Assembly: GCF_003122385.1 (NCBI RefSeq)
Contig: NZ_CP029255.1
Location: 1,178,001 to 1,242,000, forward strand
DNA from: Flavobacterium crocinum
Lineage (GTDB): Bacteria; Bacteroidota; Bacteroidia; Flavobacteriales; Flavobacteriaceae
DNA: 64,000 bases
Reading direction: 5' to 3'
Both the position numbers and the translations under genes were made by a program. Numbering within the stretch: position 1 is the first letter of the stretch; every line of letters begins with the position of its first letter. Positions 1 to 7,500 of this stretch are shown piece by piece. Below the pieces are notes generated by a model. It did not search any database and was not told the origin of the DNA. It saw only the letters and a list, made by a program, of their open reading frames with translations.

Positions 1-508
1 GAGAATTATGATGTTTTTCATTCTTCCGGCCTGGGGATTAAGTAATGCCGCCGCAACTTTGGTTGGACAAAATTTAGGAGCCAAACAAATTGAACGCGCA
101 GAGAAATCAGTTATGACAACCGCCAGATATAATGTAATTTTCATGGCTTCGATTATGGTGATCACACTGGTTTTCGGAAAATATATTATTTCCTTTTTTA
201 CGAATGATGAAGCTGTAAAAACCATTGCTGTTGAAGCCTTGCAAATCATGAGCGTTGGTTTTATTTTCTATGGAATTGGAATGGTTTTGATTAATACATT
301 TAATGGAGCAGGAGATACCTGGACGCCAACCGGAATTAATTTCTTTGGGTTTTGGTTATTTCAAATTCCTTTGGCTTTTGCATTAGCAAAGTATTTTAAT
401 ATGGGACCAACTGGAGTTTTTATAGCAATTCCTGTAGCTGAAACGGCCATTACTCTTGCCGGAATTGTTTTCTATAAAAGAGGAAAATGGAAGCGGGTTC
501 AGGTTTAA
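1..508 (+). CDS. MATE family efflux transporter, C-terminal part
   Basis: Only the end of the gene is in the window; the reading frame is open to the left edge, so the first visible ATG at 8 is internal. The 166 visible residues alternate hydrophobic membrane segments with short loops, including the motif NTFNGAGDTWTPT, which is typical of the second half of MATE (NorM-type) cation-coupled multidrug antiporters, and a short basic tail ending KRGKWKRVQV. It would act in the inner membrane, exporting cationic drugs or metabolites in exchange for Na+ or H+. The substrate cannot be told. The next gene lies 71 bases downstream on the same strand and is not obviously related in function. Confidence 0.85.
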   Translation, partial: RIMMFFILPAWGLSNAAATLVGQNLGAKQIERAEKSVMTTARYNVIFMASIMVITLVFGKYIISFFTNDEAVKTIAVEALQIMSVGFIFYGIGMVLINTFNGAGDTWTPTGINFFGFWLFQIPLAFALAKYFNMGPTGVFIAIPVAETAITLAGIVFYKRGKWKRVQV

Positions 509-579
509 AAGATACTCTTTGTACAATATTTCTTAAATTTTTACGTTGGAATTTACTTAAAACCAAAAACTAATTTATT

Positions 580-1188
580 ATGAAATTCAACAGAAATTTT
601 TTAGGAATTGCTAGTGCAGTATTTTTATTTGGCCTTTTTGCTTTTATACCATTAGAAGAAAAAAAGATAGTTGTTATTGACGCCGCTCACGGTGGAAATG
701 ATCTCGGTGCAGATTATGGGGGAGGTTTACAGGAAAAACTAATTGTAGAGAGAATTGCTAAACTCGTTCAAATTCAAAACAAAGACAACAATCTTGAAAT
801 TGTTTTGCTAAGAGATGGAGATCAGTCTATAGAATTAGCTGAAAGAGTTTCAATCATCAACAAATTAAAGCCTGCTTTAGTAATCTCATTACATGCAAAT
901 GCGTCTAAAAATATTACCAAAAATGGCGCCGAAGCTTATATTGCTGCCGATGGAAAGTTTTACAATCAATCCAAAGAAAGTGCTGAAACCCTATTACAGA
1001 AAGTAGCTGCAGAAAATTTGTCTAAAGGAAGCGTTTCTGGTGCTAATTTCTTTATTCTAAAAAAGTCTAATTGTCCGGCTGTTACTTTAGAAGTGGGATA
1101 TTTATCCAACGAAAAAGACAGAAAATATATTACCAGTGAAAAAGGACAAATTGAAATTGCAAAGAAAATTTTAGAATCATTAGAATAA
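580..1188 (+). CDS. N-acetylmuramoyl-L-alanine amidase (Amidase_3 family)
   Basis: 202 residues. The N-terminus has a hydrophobic segment (about residues 8-23) that looks like a signal peptide or anchor, followed directly by a zinc amidase domain. Visible family motifs are IDAAHGGNDLGA (zinc His), a Glu in the EKLIVERIAK helix, VISLHANAS (second zinc His) and TLEVGYLSN (catalytic Glu). Such enzymes cut the amide bond between N-acetylmuramic acid and L-Ala in peptidoglycan and act in the periplasm, usually in septum splitting or wall recycling. It is short and has no SH3, LysM or AMIN domain, so it is a minimal catalytic form. The start is the ATG just before the hydrophobic segment. Confidence 0.88.
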   Translation: MKFNRNFLGIASAVFLFGLFAFIPLEEKKIVVIDAAHGGNDLGADYGGGLQEKLIVERIAKLVQIQNKDNNLEIVLLRDGDQSIELAERVSIINKLKPALVISLHANASKNITKNGAEAYIAADGKFYNQSKESAETLLQKVAAENLSKGSVSGANFFILKKSNCPAVTLEVGYLSNEKDRKYITSEKGQIEIAKKILESLE

Positions 1189-1240
1189 AATTATCTAACG
1201 AGTTAAATCTTTTGCAAAAAGAATTTATGATATTTAAAAT

Positions 1241-1271
1241 TTGTACATTTGAACGTACAATTAAAAGTACT
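1241..1271 (+). promoter_or_regulatory. Promoter/operator of the yefM-yoeB pair
   Basis: The inverted repeat TTGTAC (1241-1246) and GTACAA (1255-1260) contains the hexamer TGTACA at 1242-1247 and a near copy, CGTACA, at 1254-1259; a further AGTAC follows at about 1266-1270. E. coli YefM-YoeB is known to bind repeats with a TGTACA core. The Bacteroidetes -7 type element TACATTTG (1244-1251) lies inside the repeat, so bound antitoxin would cover the promoter. No clear -33 element was seen. The antitoxin ATG follows at 1277. Confidence 0.6.
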
Positions 1272-1276
1272 AAAAA

Positions 1277-1534
1277 ATGAAAGCAATTACAATATCAACT
1301 TTAAGAAAAAACATTAAAAATTACTTTGATGAAGTCTCTGAATCTTCAGAAATAATTGTTGTTCCGAGAAATTCGGAAGAAGATGCGGTTGTAATAATTT
1401 CTATGAAAGAATACAATTCAATATTAGAAACACAGCATTTGTTGTCAACTAAAGCAAATAGAAAAAGACTTTCAGAATCTATGGAACAAATGGAAAAAGG
1501 AAAACTTGTAGACTTTAACCTAGATGAACTTTAG
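1277..1534 (+). CDS. yefM: Antitoxin of YefM/Phd family
   Basis: 85 residues beginning [20 protein letters not shown], the usual N-terminus of YefM (Phd/YefM superfamily), followed by [24 protein letters not shown], the second conserved block of the DNA-binding fold. The acidic C-terminus ([12 protein letters not shown]) is the expected flexible tail that wraps and inhibits the toxin. It should act both as antitoxin and, with the toxin, as autorepressor of the operon. The toxin gene begins five bases after the stop codon. Length matches the family (about 83 residues in E. coli). Confidence 0.93.
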   Translation: MKAITISTLRKNIKNYFDEVSESSEIIVVPRNSEEDAVVIISMKEYNSILETQHLLSTKANRKRLSESMEQMEKGKLVDFNLDEL

Positions 1535-1539
1535 ATTAC

Positions 1540-1815
1540 ATGGACATTTGTTTTACTAAAAATGGTTGGGAAGAATTTGAATATTGGTTAGAAAACGATA
1601 CAGATACCGCAATAAAAATAAAAGAATTAATAAAATCTATTCGTGAAAATCCTTTTAAAGGGATTGGAAAACCGGAGCCTTTAAGACATGATTTAAAAAG
1701 TTTTTGGTCTCGTCGAATTACAGGGGAGCATCGATTGGTTTATAAAGTTTCAGGAACGAAAAGTGTTGATCAGAAGTGCGTGATTTTACAATGTCGATTC
1801 CATTATGATGATTAA
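1540..1815 (+). CDS. yoeB: Ribosome-dependent mRNA interferase toxin YoeB (Txe/YoeB family)
   Basis: 91 residues, slightly longer than E. coli YoeB (84). The residues known to matter in YoeB are present: Glu46 in GIGKPEPL, Arg65 in RRITGEHRLVY, and a C-terminal His-Tyr pair in CRFHYDD (His88, Tyr89). The protein would cut mRNA in the ribosomal A site when released from YefM. The order, antitoxin first with a five-base gap, fits translational coupling. The gene is intact by these criteria. A strong bidirectional hairpin follows within five bases of the stop. Confidence 0.95.
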   Translation: MDICFTKNGWEEFEYWLENDTDTAIKIKELIKSIRENPFKGIGKPEPLRHDLKSFWSRRITGEHRLVYKVSGTKSVDQKCVILQCRFHYDD

Positions 1816-1819
1816 AAGG

Positions 1820-1850
1820 AAAGACCTTCAAATTTTGAAGGTCTTTCTTT
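1820..1850. terminator. Bidirectional rho-independent terminator
   Basis: An 11-bp perfect stem (AAAGACCTTCA at 1820-1830 with TGAAGGTCTTT at 1836-1846) with a 5-base loop, flanked by A-rich sequence on the left and T-rich sequence on the right. It lies between the convergent yoeB and tRNA-dihydrouridine synthase genes and can serve both. Confidence 0.85.
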
Positions 1851-1882
1851 TTACAGTTCTTTATCAAAGACTAAATTATATT

Positions 1883-2875
1883 TTAAACAAACTCATATCC
1901 ATTATAAACTTCTTCGATTTCTTTCATAATTGCAAATAAATCCTCAGGCCCATCTGTGGTAACTAATTTTTGTTTGAATTCTTTAAAGGAATGAATTCCT
2001 TTGAAATAATTGGTATAATGACGACGCATTTCTACAATTCCCAAACGTTCGCCTTTCCATTCCATCGACCATTTTAAATGGTTTCTCGCAGCTTCAACAC
2101 GATCAATAACAGTTGGAGCAGGTAAGTGTTCACCTGTTTTAAAGAAATGTTTGATTTCGTTAAAAATCCACGGATAACCAATCGCAGCACGACCGATCAT
2201 GATACCGTCAATTCCGTATTCATTTTTATATTTTAACGCTTTTTCCGGGCTGTCGATATCGCCGTTTCCGAAAATTGGCATCGTAATTCTTGGGTTGTTT
2301 TTTACGCGGGCAATATGCGACCAGTCAGAATGACCTTTGTACATTTGGGCACGGGTTCTGGCATGAATTGTTAAAGCCTGAACACCAATATCCTGAAGTC
2401 TTTCCGCAACTTCATCAATGTTAATTGAGTTTTCGTCCCATCCTAAACGGGTTTTTACTGTAACAGGTAAATCAGTTCCTTTGATAACCGCTTTGGTTAA
2501 ACGAACCATCAAATCGACATCTTTTAAAACGCCGGCACCAGCACCACGGCAAACTACTTTTTTTACCGGACAACCGAAATTGATATCCACTAAATCCGGT
2601 TTTACAGTAGAAACAATTTTAGACGACATTTCCATCGCTTCTTCATCACCACCAAAAATTTGAATGCCCACAGGACGTTCGTAATCAAAAATATCCAGCT
2701 TCATGCGGCTTTTTATAGCGTCACGAATTAATCCTTCCGACGAAATAAACTCAGAATACATCATGTCAGCTCCATGCGTTTTGCATAATCTGCGAAACGG
2801 CGGATCGCTTACATCTTCCATCGGAGCTAGTAATAAAGGAAATTCGGGTAATTCTATGTTGCCAATCTTGACCAT
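1883..2875 (-). CDS. dusB: tRNA-dihydrouridine synthase (DusB-like)
   Basis: 330 residues from the ATG at 2875; a TTG six codons further upstream is also in frame but less likely. The FMN TIM-barrel signature is clear: LAPMEDVSDPPFRRLC near the N-terminus, DINFGCPVKKV with the catalytic Cys, GAGAGVLKD, VKTRLGW, the HARTRAQMYKG block and GNGDIDSPEKA, ending with IGRAAIGYPWIF. The enzyme reduces uridine to 5,6-dihydrouridine in tRNA using NADPH and FMN. Length and motifs fit DusB of Bacteroidetes, but the exact Dus subfamily cannot be fixed by eye. It stands alone between the toxin-antitoxin pair and the pigment cluster. Confidence 0.92.
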   Translation of the reverse strand: MVKIGNIELPEFPLLLAPMEDVSDPPFRRLCKTHGADMMYSEFISSEGLIRDAIKSRMKLDIFDYERPVGIQIFGGDEEAMEMSSKIVSTVKPDLVDINFGCPVKKVVCRGAGAGVLKDVDLMVRLTKAVIKGTDLPVTVKTRLGWDENSINIDEVAERLQDIGVQALTIHARTRAQMYKGHSDWSHIARVKNNPRITMPIFGNGDIDSPEKALKYKNEYGIDGIMIGRAAIGYPWIFNEIKHFFKTGEHLPAPTVIDRVEAARNHLKWSMEWKGERLGIVEMRRHYTNYFKGIHSFKEFKQKLVTTDGPEDLFAIMKEIEEVYNGYEFV

Positions 2876-2939
2876 CTTCGTAATTTTTTGCAAAATTACA
2901 ACTTTTTAATCGAATTGGCACAATTCGAGTGGCAAAGGC

Positions 2940-3016
2940 TCAAAGTAACAAAGGGACAAAGGTTTTTTATAGTGCTGATTAACAGCCTTTGAACCTTTGT
3001 CCCTTTGTTACTTTGA
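2940..3016. repeat. Long intergenic inverted repeat (25-bp arms)
   Basis: Arm 2940-2964 is perfectly complementary to arm 2992-3016, with a 27-base loop. The arms are purine- or pyrimidine-rich (CAAAGTAACAAAGGGACAAAG type). It lies just past the end of the pigment cluster, nine bases from the last stop codon, and upstream of the dihydrouridine synthase. It may end transcription of the cluster, but no clean T-run follows the stem. Confidence 0.8.
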
Positions 3017-3024
3017 ACCTAATA

Positions 3025-4314
3025 TTAAGATCTATAATCAAAAAATCGAATTGGTTTTCTGCTCATAGGATTAAAAACCAACCGATTCAAAACTTCTTTT
3101 GAAGCAAATTCTATTTTTGGAGTTACTCTCAGTTTAGCTCTAAAATGATCTTTTATTTCTTGCAAAAATTCCGGAGTCTGATCTTTCACTGCAATTTTTA
3201 TGAGGATTTCATCTGTGCCTAAATCATTGGTAGAGATTTCTATCAAATGATTTTCGATATTATCAAAACTGCTCAAAACATCATTCATCGCTGGCGGATA
3301 CAAAGTTGTTCCTTTATATTTGATCATTTGTTTTTTACGACCAACTACAGGACCAACACGCAAAGTATTTCTGCCGCAAGCACAAGGTTCGTCATGAAAC
3401 TGAACCATATCTCCGGTTTTAAAACGCAATAACGGCATGGCTTCAATCCCTAAAGTAGTAAAAGTCAATTCGCCCGTTTCTCCGTTTTTTACAGGCTGAT
3501 TATTCTCGTCTAAAACTTCAACAATAATCAATTCAGGATGATGATGACCGCCTTTTCCGTGTTCACATTCTGTAAAAGCAGTACTCATTTCGGTAGAAGC
3601 ATAAGTCGAAAATAACTTAATATTCCATTTATCAGTGATTTTTTTCGATAGAATATTCATTGAGAAATCCTGTTCTCTCAAAGATTCTCCAATACAGATT
3701 GCCCCTTTTATGCTCGAATTATTATAATCGATTCCGTGAATTTCGGCATATTCAATTAATTTTAAAAGGAAAGAAGGAACCGTAATTAAATAAGACGGAT
3801 TGTATTTTAAAATCGAATCCCATTGCATTTCCGGAATTCCGGCTCCAACACGAATTACGCCGACTTTCAATTTTCGAAGGCCTAAAAAATAAGCCAAACC
3901 AGCCATAAATTTTCGGTCAATTGTTGTCATTAATTGTACCACATCTCCTTCCGCAATTCCCGCACAAGCAAAAGAAATAGCTTCGTTGTAAGCCAATCGG
4001 TCTAAGTCAGAATCGGTTAAACCAAAAGTTACGGGATCGCCTAAAGTTCCTGATGTTGAGGCATAATCTATGATTTGATTCTGCGGAACACACACAAAAT
4101 CATCATTATATTGCTGTAAATCTTCTTTGGTTGTAACAGGTAAATGCTGTAAATCTTCCAGCGTTTTAACTTTCGAAATATCAATATTTTGTCCCGCAAA
4201 AAGTCTTTTGTAAAAAGGAGAATTCTCGCTGATATATTCTAAAAGTTCAACTAGTTTTTTTTCTTGAAAAATTTTAATTTCTTCTAAAGAATCTTTTTCT
4301 ATTGCTGGAATCAT
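3025..4314 (-). CDS. Phenylacetate-CoA-ligase-like AMP-binding enzyme (aryl acid activation)
   Basis: 429 residues, the length of PaaK-type ligases. Visible signatures are the phosphate-binding loop YASTSGTLGDPVTFG, the block ATEMSTAFTECEHGKGGHHHPE, the GELTFTTLGIEAMPLLRFKTGD motif with the ATP-ribose Asp, and a CACGRN cluster before the C-terminal lid. PaaK relatives adenylate aryl acids and pass them to CoA or a carrier protein. In this cluster the natural substrate would be 4-coumarate made by the ammonia-lyase at 34647-36167; that is inference. It is the last gene of the long minus-strand run and overlaps the preceding gene by four bases (ATGA), so the two are translationally coupled. Confidence 0.88.
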   Translation of the reverse strand: MIPAIEKDSLEEIKIFQEKKLVELLEYISENSPFYKRLFAGQNIDISKVKTLEDLQHLPVTTKEDLQQYNDDFVCVPQNQIIDYASTSGTLGDPVTFGLTDSDLDRLAYNEAISFACAGIAEGDVVQLMTTIDRKFMAGLAYFLGLRKLKVGVIRVGAGIPEMQWDSILKYNPSYLITVPSFLLKLIEYAEIHGIDYNNSSIKGAICIGESLREQDFSMNILSKKITDKWNIKLFSTYASTEMSTAFTECEHGKGGHHHPELIIVEVLDENNQPVKNGETGELTFTTLGIEAMPLLRFKTGDMVQFHDEPCACGRNTLRVGPVVGRKKQMIKYKGTTLYPPAMNDVLSSFDNIENHLIEISTNDLGTDEILIKIAVKDQTPEFLQEIKDHFRAKLRVTPKIEFASKEVLNRLVFNPMSRKPIRFFDYRS

Positions 4315-5975
4315 TTTAATTTTCTTTTGACTTTTTTTAGATATTTTTCAATCTTTTCTTTATCCGGAACTGTTGTGATTTCAAGACTTAAAGCTTTTTC
4401 AAAATTAAGCTTCGCTTGTGCAAATTCCTTTTTTTGGTAAAAATACAATCCTGCTTTATAATACACAACCCAATAATCAGGGTTTAAGGATTGATAAAGC
4501 TTTAGAAATTCTGGAGAAATCGTTTCTTTCTTTACAAGAAGCGAATCTATTGTATGATCTTCAATTTTAAATTTTTTAAAATTCTGAAAAGCAGTGGTTT
4601 CTAAAAAAGGATCTTTGGCAATGTTCGAATTTTCTTTCTGAAAAGATTTTGTGTGAAGTTGATTTTCACCAAAAATTAAATTCAAATCATAACACACAAA
4701 CTCGCCCAATTGAAACGGATTTGCAGAAACCCAAACCAATTTTTCTTTTGGTTTAAAAATTATTCCGTGATGAGCGAGCAATTGATTTAATGCTTTTTCG
4801 TTTCCAAATCCTAATGAAATATTTTTTAAACCGTCTTTATTTCGTAGAATTTCCGAAGCAATCTTAGGATTTACTTTTGGATTTTCAGATAAAAGTTCCT
4901 GCATTCTTTCAAAGCGATATTCAGAATGACTGTTCGCAATTTGTTCCAGATTTCGTTTATCAGTTGCAAAAGCGTCGCCTTGAAAATGATTCGAACAAAT
5001 TAATTGGTCTGAATTTGGAACATTGTAAACATCCATTTTGTTGGGAGAAACTTCAATCAAAATGGCTTTATTATCATTGGCGCTTCCGACCATAATAGAT
5101 TCAGAAACAAATACTTTTCTCTTTTTTGCAATGGAAATGGCTTCATCTAAATTTTTGGCGTGTTGTAAAATTTCGCGTGTCAGAATTGAAATTGGAGTTT
5201 TTGCAACCAACGGAATTTTAGATTTTGAAGCATTTATCGTAACAGTCAAACCTTCGAGATTCATTCCTGAAACGGCGCCAATCATTCCCGGCCAGGTTAC
5301 CATCATAAACGGATGTCCTTCTTTTGGTTTTATAAAGGCCGCAATTTTATTTTCCGCGAAAGCGTCATTCACATAAAAATCAAAATTACGAGCCAGAATT
5401 AAATTTCCATCTTCTGATTTTTCGTTCCACGCCGCAAAAGAAGAACAGCCAACTAAAGCCAAATCTTGTAAAGCGTGTCCAATATCATGTGCGCCGTGCA
5501 GATACAAACCACGCTGGTATTTGGATGCAATGTTGTTAAATTCATCTGAAGAATATTCTGAAACGCCATAAATTTCTGTTTGATATTCATCGGGAACATT
5601 CAGGTATAATTTGCGATTGTACCAGTTTAGAAATCCTCTCAATAATTTTTGCTGGAATTTGGACGGAACAAAATCGGTTATTTTGGAAAAGAAAATATGC
5701 TGTTGTTTTTGTAAAAGAGAATCGGTTAATGCGCCAGTTGTCAATCCAATTTCAAGCGGATCGCCTTCTACATAAAGTTCCCAAAGTCCTTGTTTATTTT
5801 TTAAAAGTGAATTTTTCCCGGAAACAAAAATGCTGTCTGATATTTTGGTTACGACAGGTTTTGAATTATTAAAAGCAGTAAGATCCGGTTTATGATGTTT
5901 TGATTTTGATGTACCGCAGGAAGTCAGCAAACTGAAAAAACCGATAAGGAAGAAATAAATAATTCGGTTTTTCAT
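4311..5975 (-). CDS. C45-family acyltransferase/hydrolase-like lipoprotein with C-terminal TPR-like helices
   Basis: 554 residues. The N-terminus ends in LLTSCG, a lipoprotein box, so it is probably anchored to a membrane. The middle part has features of the Ntn-hydrolase peptidase C45/acyl-CoA:6-APA acyltransferase family: a Cys in LVGCSSFAAWNEKSEDG that should become the N-terminal nucleophile after self-cleavage, then LILARNFDFYV and the MTWPGMIGAVSGMNLEGLTVTINAS block. The last 60-70 residues (DYWVVYYKAGLYFYQKKEFAQAKLNFEKAL) look like TPR helices. Family members transfer or hydrolyse acyl groups, so a role in making or editing the flexirubin ester is plausible but unproven. Overlaps the ligase gene by four bases. 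Confidence 0.8.
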   Translation of the reverse strand: MKNRIIYFFLIGFFSLLTSCGTSKSKHHKPDLTAFNNSKPVVTKISDSIFVSGKNSLLKNKQGLWELYVEGDPLEIGLTTGALTDSLLQKQQHIFFSKITDFVPSKFQQKLLRGFLNWYNRKLYLNVPDEYQTEIYGVSEYSSDEFNNIASKYQRGLYLHGAHDIGHALQDLALVGCSSFAAWNEKSEDGNLILARNFDFYVNDAFAENKIAAFIKPKEGHPFMMVTWPGMIGAVSGMNLEGLTVTINASKSKIPLVAKTPISILTREILQHAKNLDEAISIAKKRKVFVSESIMVGSANDNKAILIEVSPNKMDVYNVPNSDQLICSNHFQGDAFATDKRNLEQIANSHSEYRFERMQELLSENPKVNPKIASEILRNKDGLKNISLGFGNEKALNQLLAHHGIIFKPKEKLVWVSANPFQLGEFVCYDLNLIFGENQLHTKSFQKENSNIAKDPFLETTAFQNFKKFKIEDHTIDSLLVKKETISPEFLKLYQSLNPDYWVVYYKAGLYFYQKKEFAQAKLNFEKALSLEITTVPDKEKIEKYLKKVKRKLK

Positions 5976-5982
5976 GATTTAA

Positions 5983-7500
5983 TTATTCAGAAGCTTTTTT
6001 AATTTTTTCCAGCAGATATTCTTTTCCTACAATTTCAGAGCAGGTTATGACGGCTCCAACCGTAACTCCCAAGACACCATGCATGTTAATACTTTGTCCT
6101 GTAAGATACAGATTTTCCAGTTTAGTTTTCGTCGGAATTAAAGTTTTCATCGGATTATTAGAATCTTTAACATATCCATACATATTTCCGCCGTCTCCGC
6201 CAATATAATCGCGGTAAGAAAGCGGAGTAGAAGTATGAATCGATTGGATACAATCTCTAATTCCAGGGAATTTTTTTTCAATTTGCTCCAAAAGCTTTTC
6301 GGCTTTTTCAGCTTTGAAATCCTCGTAACTTTTTCCACGTTCGTTTTCTTCAAAAGTGGTATTGAAAGTGTTTTCCCAAGCTTTTACATCATCATATTTC
6401 ATGTACGTCAAAAACGTCATTCCGTCTGCCCATTCTTCGTCTTTTTTGGACGGATTCATAGAAGCCATAAAAGTTTTCGGCCATGAATTATCATCATACT
6501 CATGAGCAGTCCAAACATCGTATGAACTTTTAAAATGATAATAATTATGATTGATGTATTTAAAAGTTCTAGGCTTAAAAACAATATAAAGACTAAAGGC
6601 AGAAAGAACACTTTCAAGACCTTGAATTCTATTGAAAAATGGCTTTCGGAAGTTTTCCTGACCGACCATTTTCAAAGTTGTTTTAGGCTCGATATTAGAA
6701 ATAAAAAGCTTTCCTGAAACCTCGGTTCCGTCTTTTATTTGTACCGACTTTACCTTTTGATTCTCAACTTCGATTTTAGTAACTTCTTTATGTTTAAAGA
6801 ATTCTCCTCCGTATTTTTTTAACTGTTTCAGAAGCTGTTTTGTAATCTGACTGCCTCCGTTAATACAACGCCACGAACTTTCGATATAAGAGTTTACAAC
6901 AAGTGCGTGAACATAAAAGGGCGATTTATCCGGAATTCCGGCATACAGAAAATTAGAACCCGCCAAAACTGCTTTCAGTTTTTCGTTTGAAGTAAAAGAA
7001 TCGATTGTCTCTTTCGCGTTAAGCGCTAAAATTTCATCATCATATTTTCCTTCCGATTCCAGATTATAAAGTGGAAAAGCTTTACATACCGACTTTATTT
7101 TTTGACAGTAATTTTCGAGATTTTCTTTTTCTTCGGGAAAATAAAAGGCTAATTGCTGAATGAAATTTTCAAACCCCTGCGCATGCGGATATTCAGTTTT
7201 ATCGTCTTCAAAAGAAATAATATCAAAACCATTTTCATCTAATTTCTTCAGATTCAAATGATCCATTATTCCGATGTATTTGAAATATTGATGGAGATTT
7301 TGACCTTCGTCTAAACCACCGATATAATGAATTCCGGTATCGAAAATGGTTTTATCGCGAACAAAAGTCTGAAGATTGCCTCCGTATTGATTGTTTTTTT
7401 CGAGTACACAAACACTGTAGCCTTCTTTTGCCAGAATAACAGCAGAAACCAATCCGCCTAAACCGCTACCAATGATGACTACATCGTACTCTTTTTTCAT
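5983..7500 (-). CDS. FAD-dependent oxidoreductase of the phytoene desaturase/CrtISO type
   Basis: 505 residues starting with a dinucleotide-binding motif (VVIIGSGLGGLVSAVILAKEGYSVCVLEKN) and ending with the C-terminal FAD motif LENLYLTGQSINMHGVLGVTVGA, as in carotenoid desaturases and isomerases. Such enzymes act on long polyenes at the membrane. Here the likely substrate is the aryl polyene chain, for isomerisation or oxidation, rather than a carotenoid, because no carotenoid genes are near; this is inference. The start codon overlaps the stop of the upstream MMPL gene by one base. Confidence 0.85.
   Translation of the reverse strand: MKKEYDVVIIGSGLGGLVSAVILAKEGYSVCVLEKNNQYGGNLQTFVRDKTIFDTGIHYIGGLDEGQNLHQYFKYIGIMDHLNLKKLDENGFDIISFEDDKTEYPHAQGFENFIQQLAFYFPEEKENLENYCQKIKSVCKAFPLYNLESEGKYDDEILALNAKETIDSFTSNEKLKAVLAGSNFLYAGIPDKSPFYVHALVVNSYIESSWRCINGGSQITKQLLKQLKKYGGEFFKHKEVTKIEVENQKVKSVQIKDGTEVSGKLFISNIEPKTTLKMVGQENFRKPFFNRIQGLESVLSAFSLYIVFKPRTFKYINHNYYHFKSSYDVWTAHEYDDNSWPKTFMASMNPSKKDEEWADGMTFLTYMKYDDVKAWENTFNTTFEENERGKSYEDFKAEKAEKLLEQIEKKFPGIRDCIQSIHTSTPLSYRDYIGGDGGNMYGYVKDSNNPMKTLIPTKTKLENLYLTGQSINMHGVLGVTVGAVITCSEIVGKEYLLEKIKKASE

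Noticed and set aside
1883..1900. Toxin-antitoxin system as part of a mobile island
   Set aside because: No integrase, transposase or tRNA-end repeat flanks the yefM-yoeB pair here.
5983..7500. Carotenoid biosynthesis from the CrtI-like enzyme
   Set aside because: No phytoene synthase, cyclase or GGPP synthase gene in the window; the context is aryl polyene synthesis.
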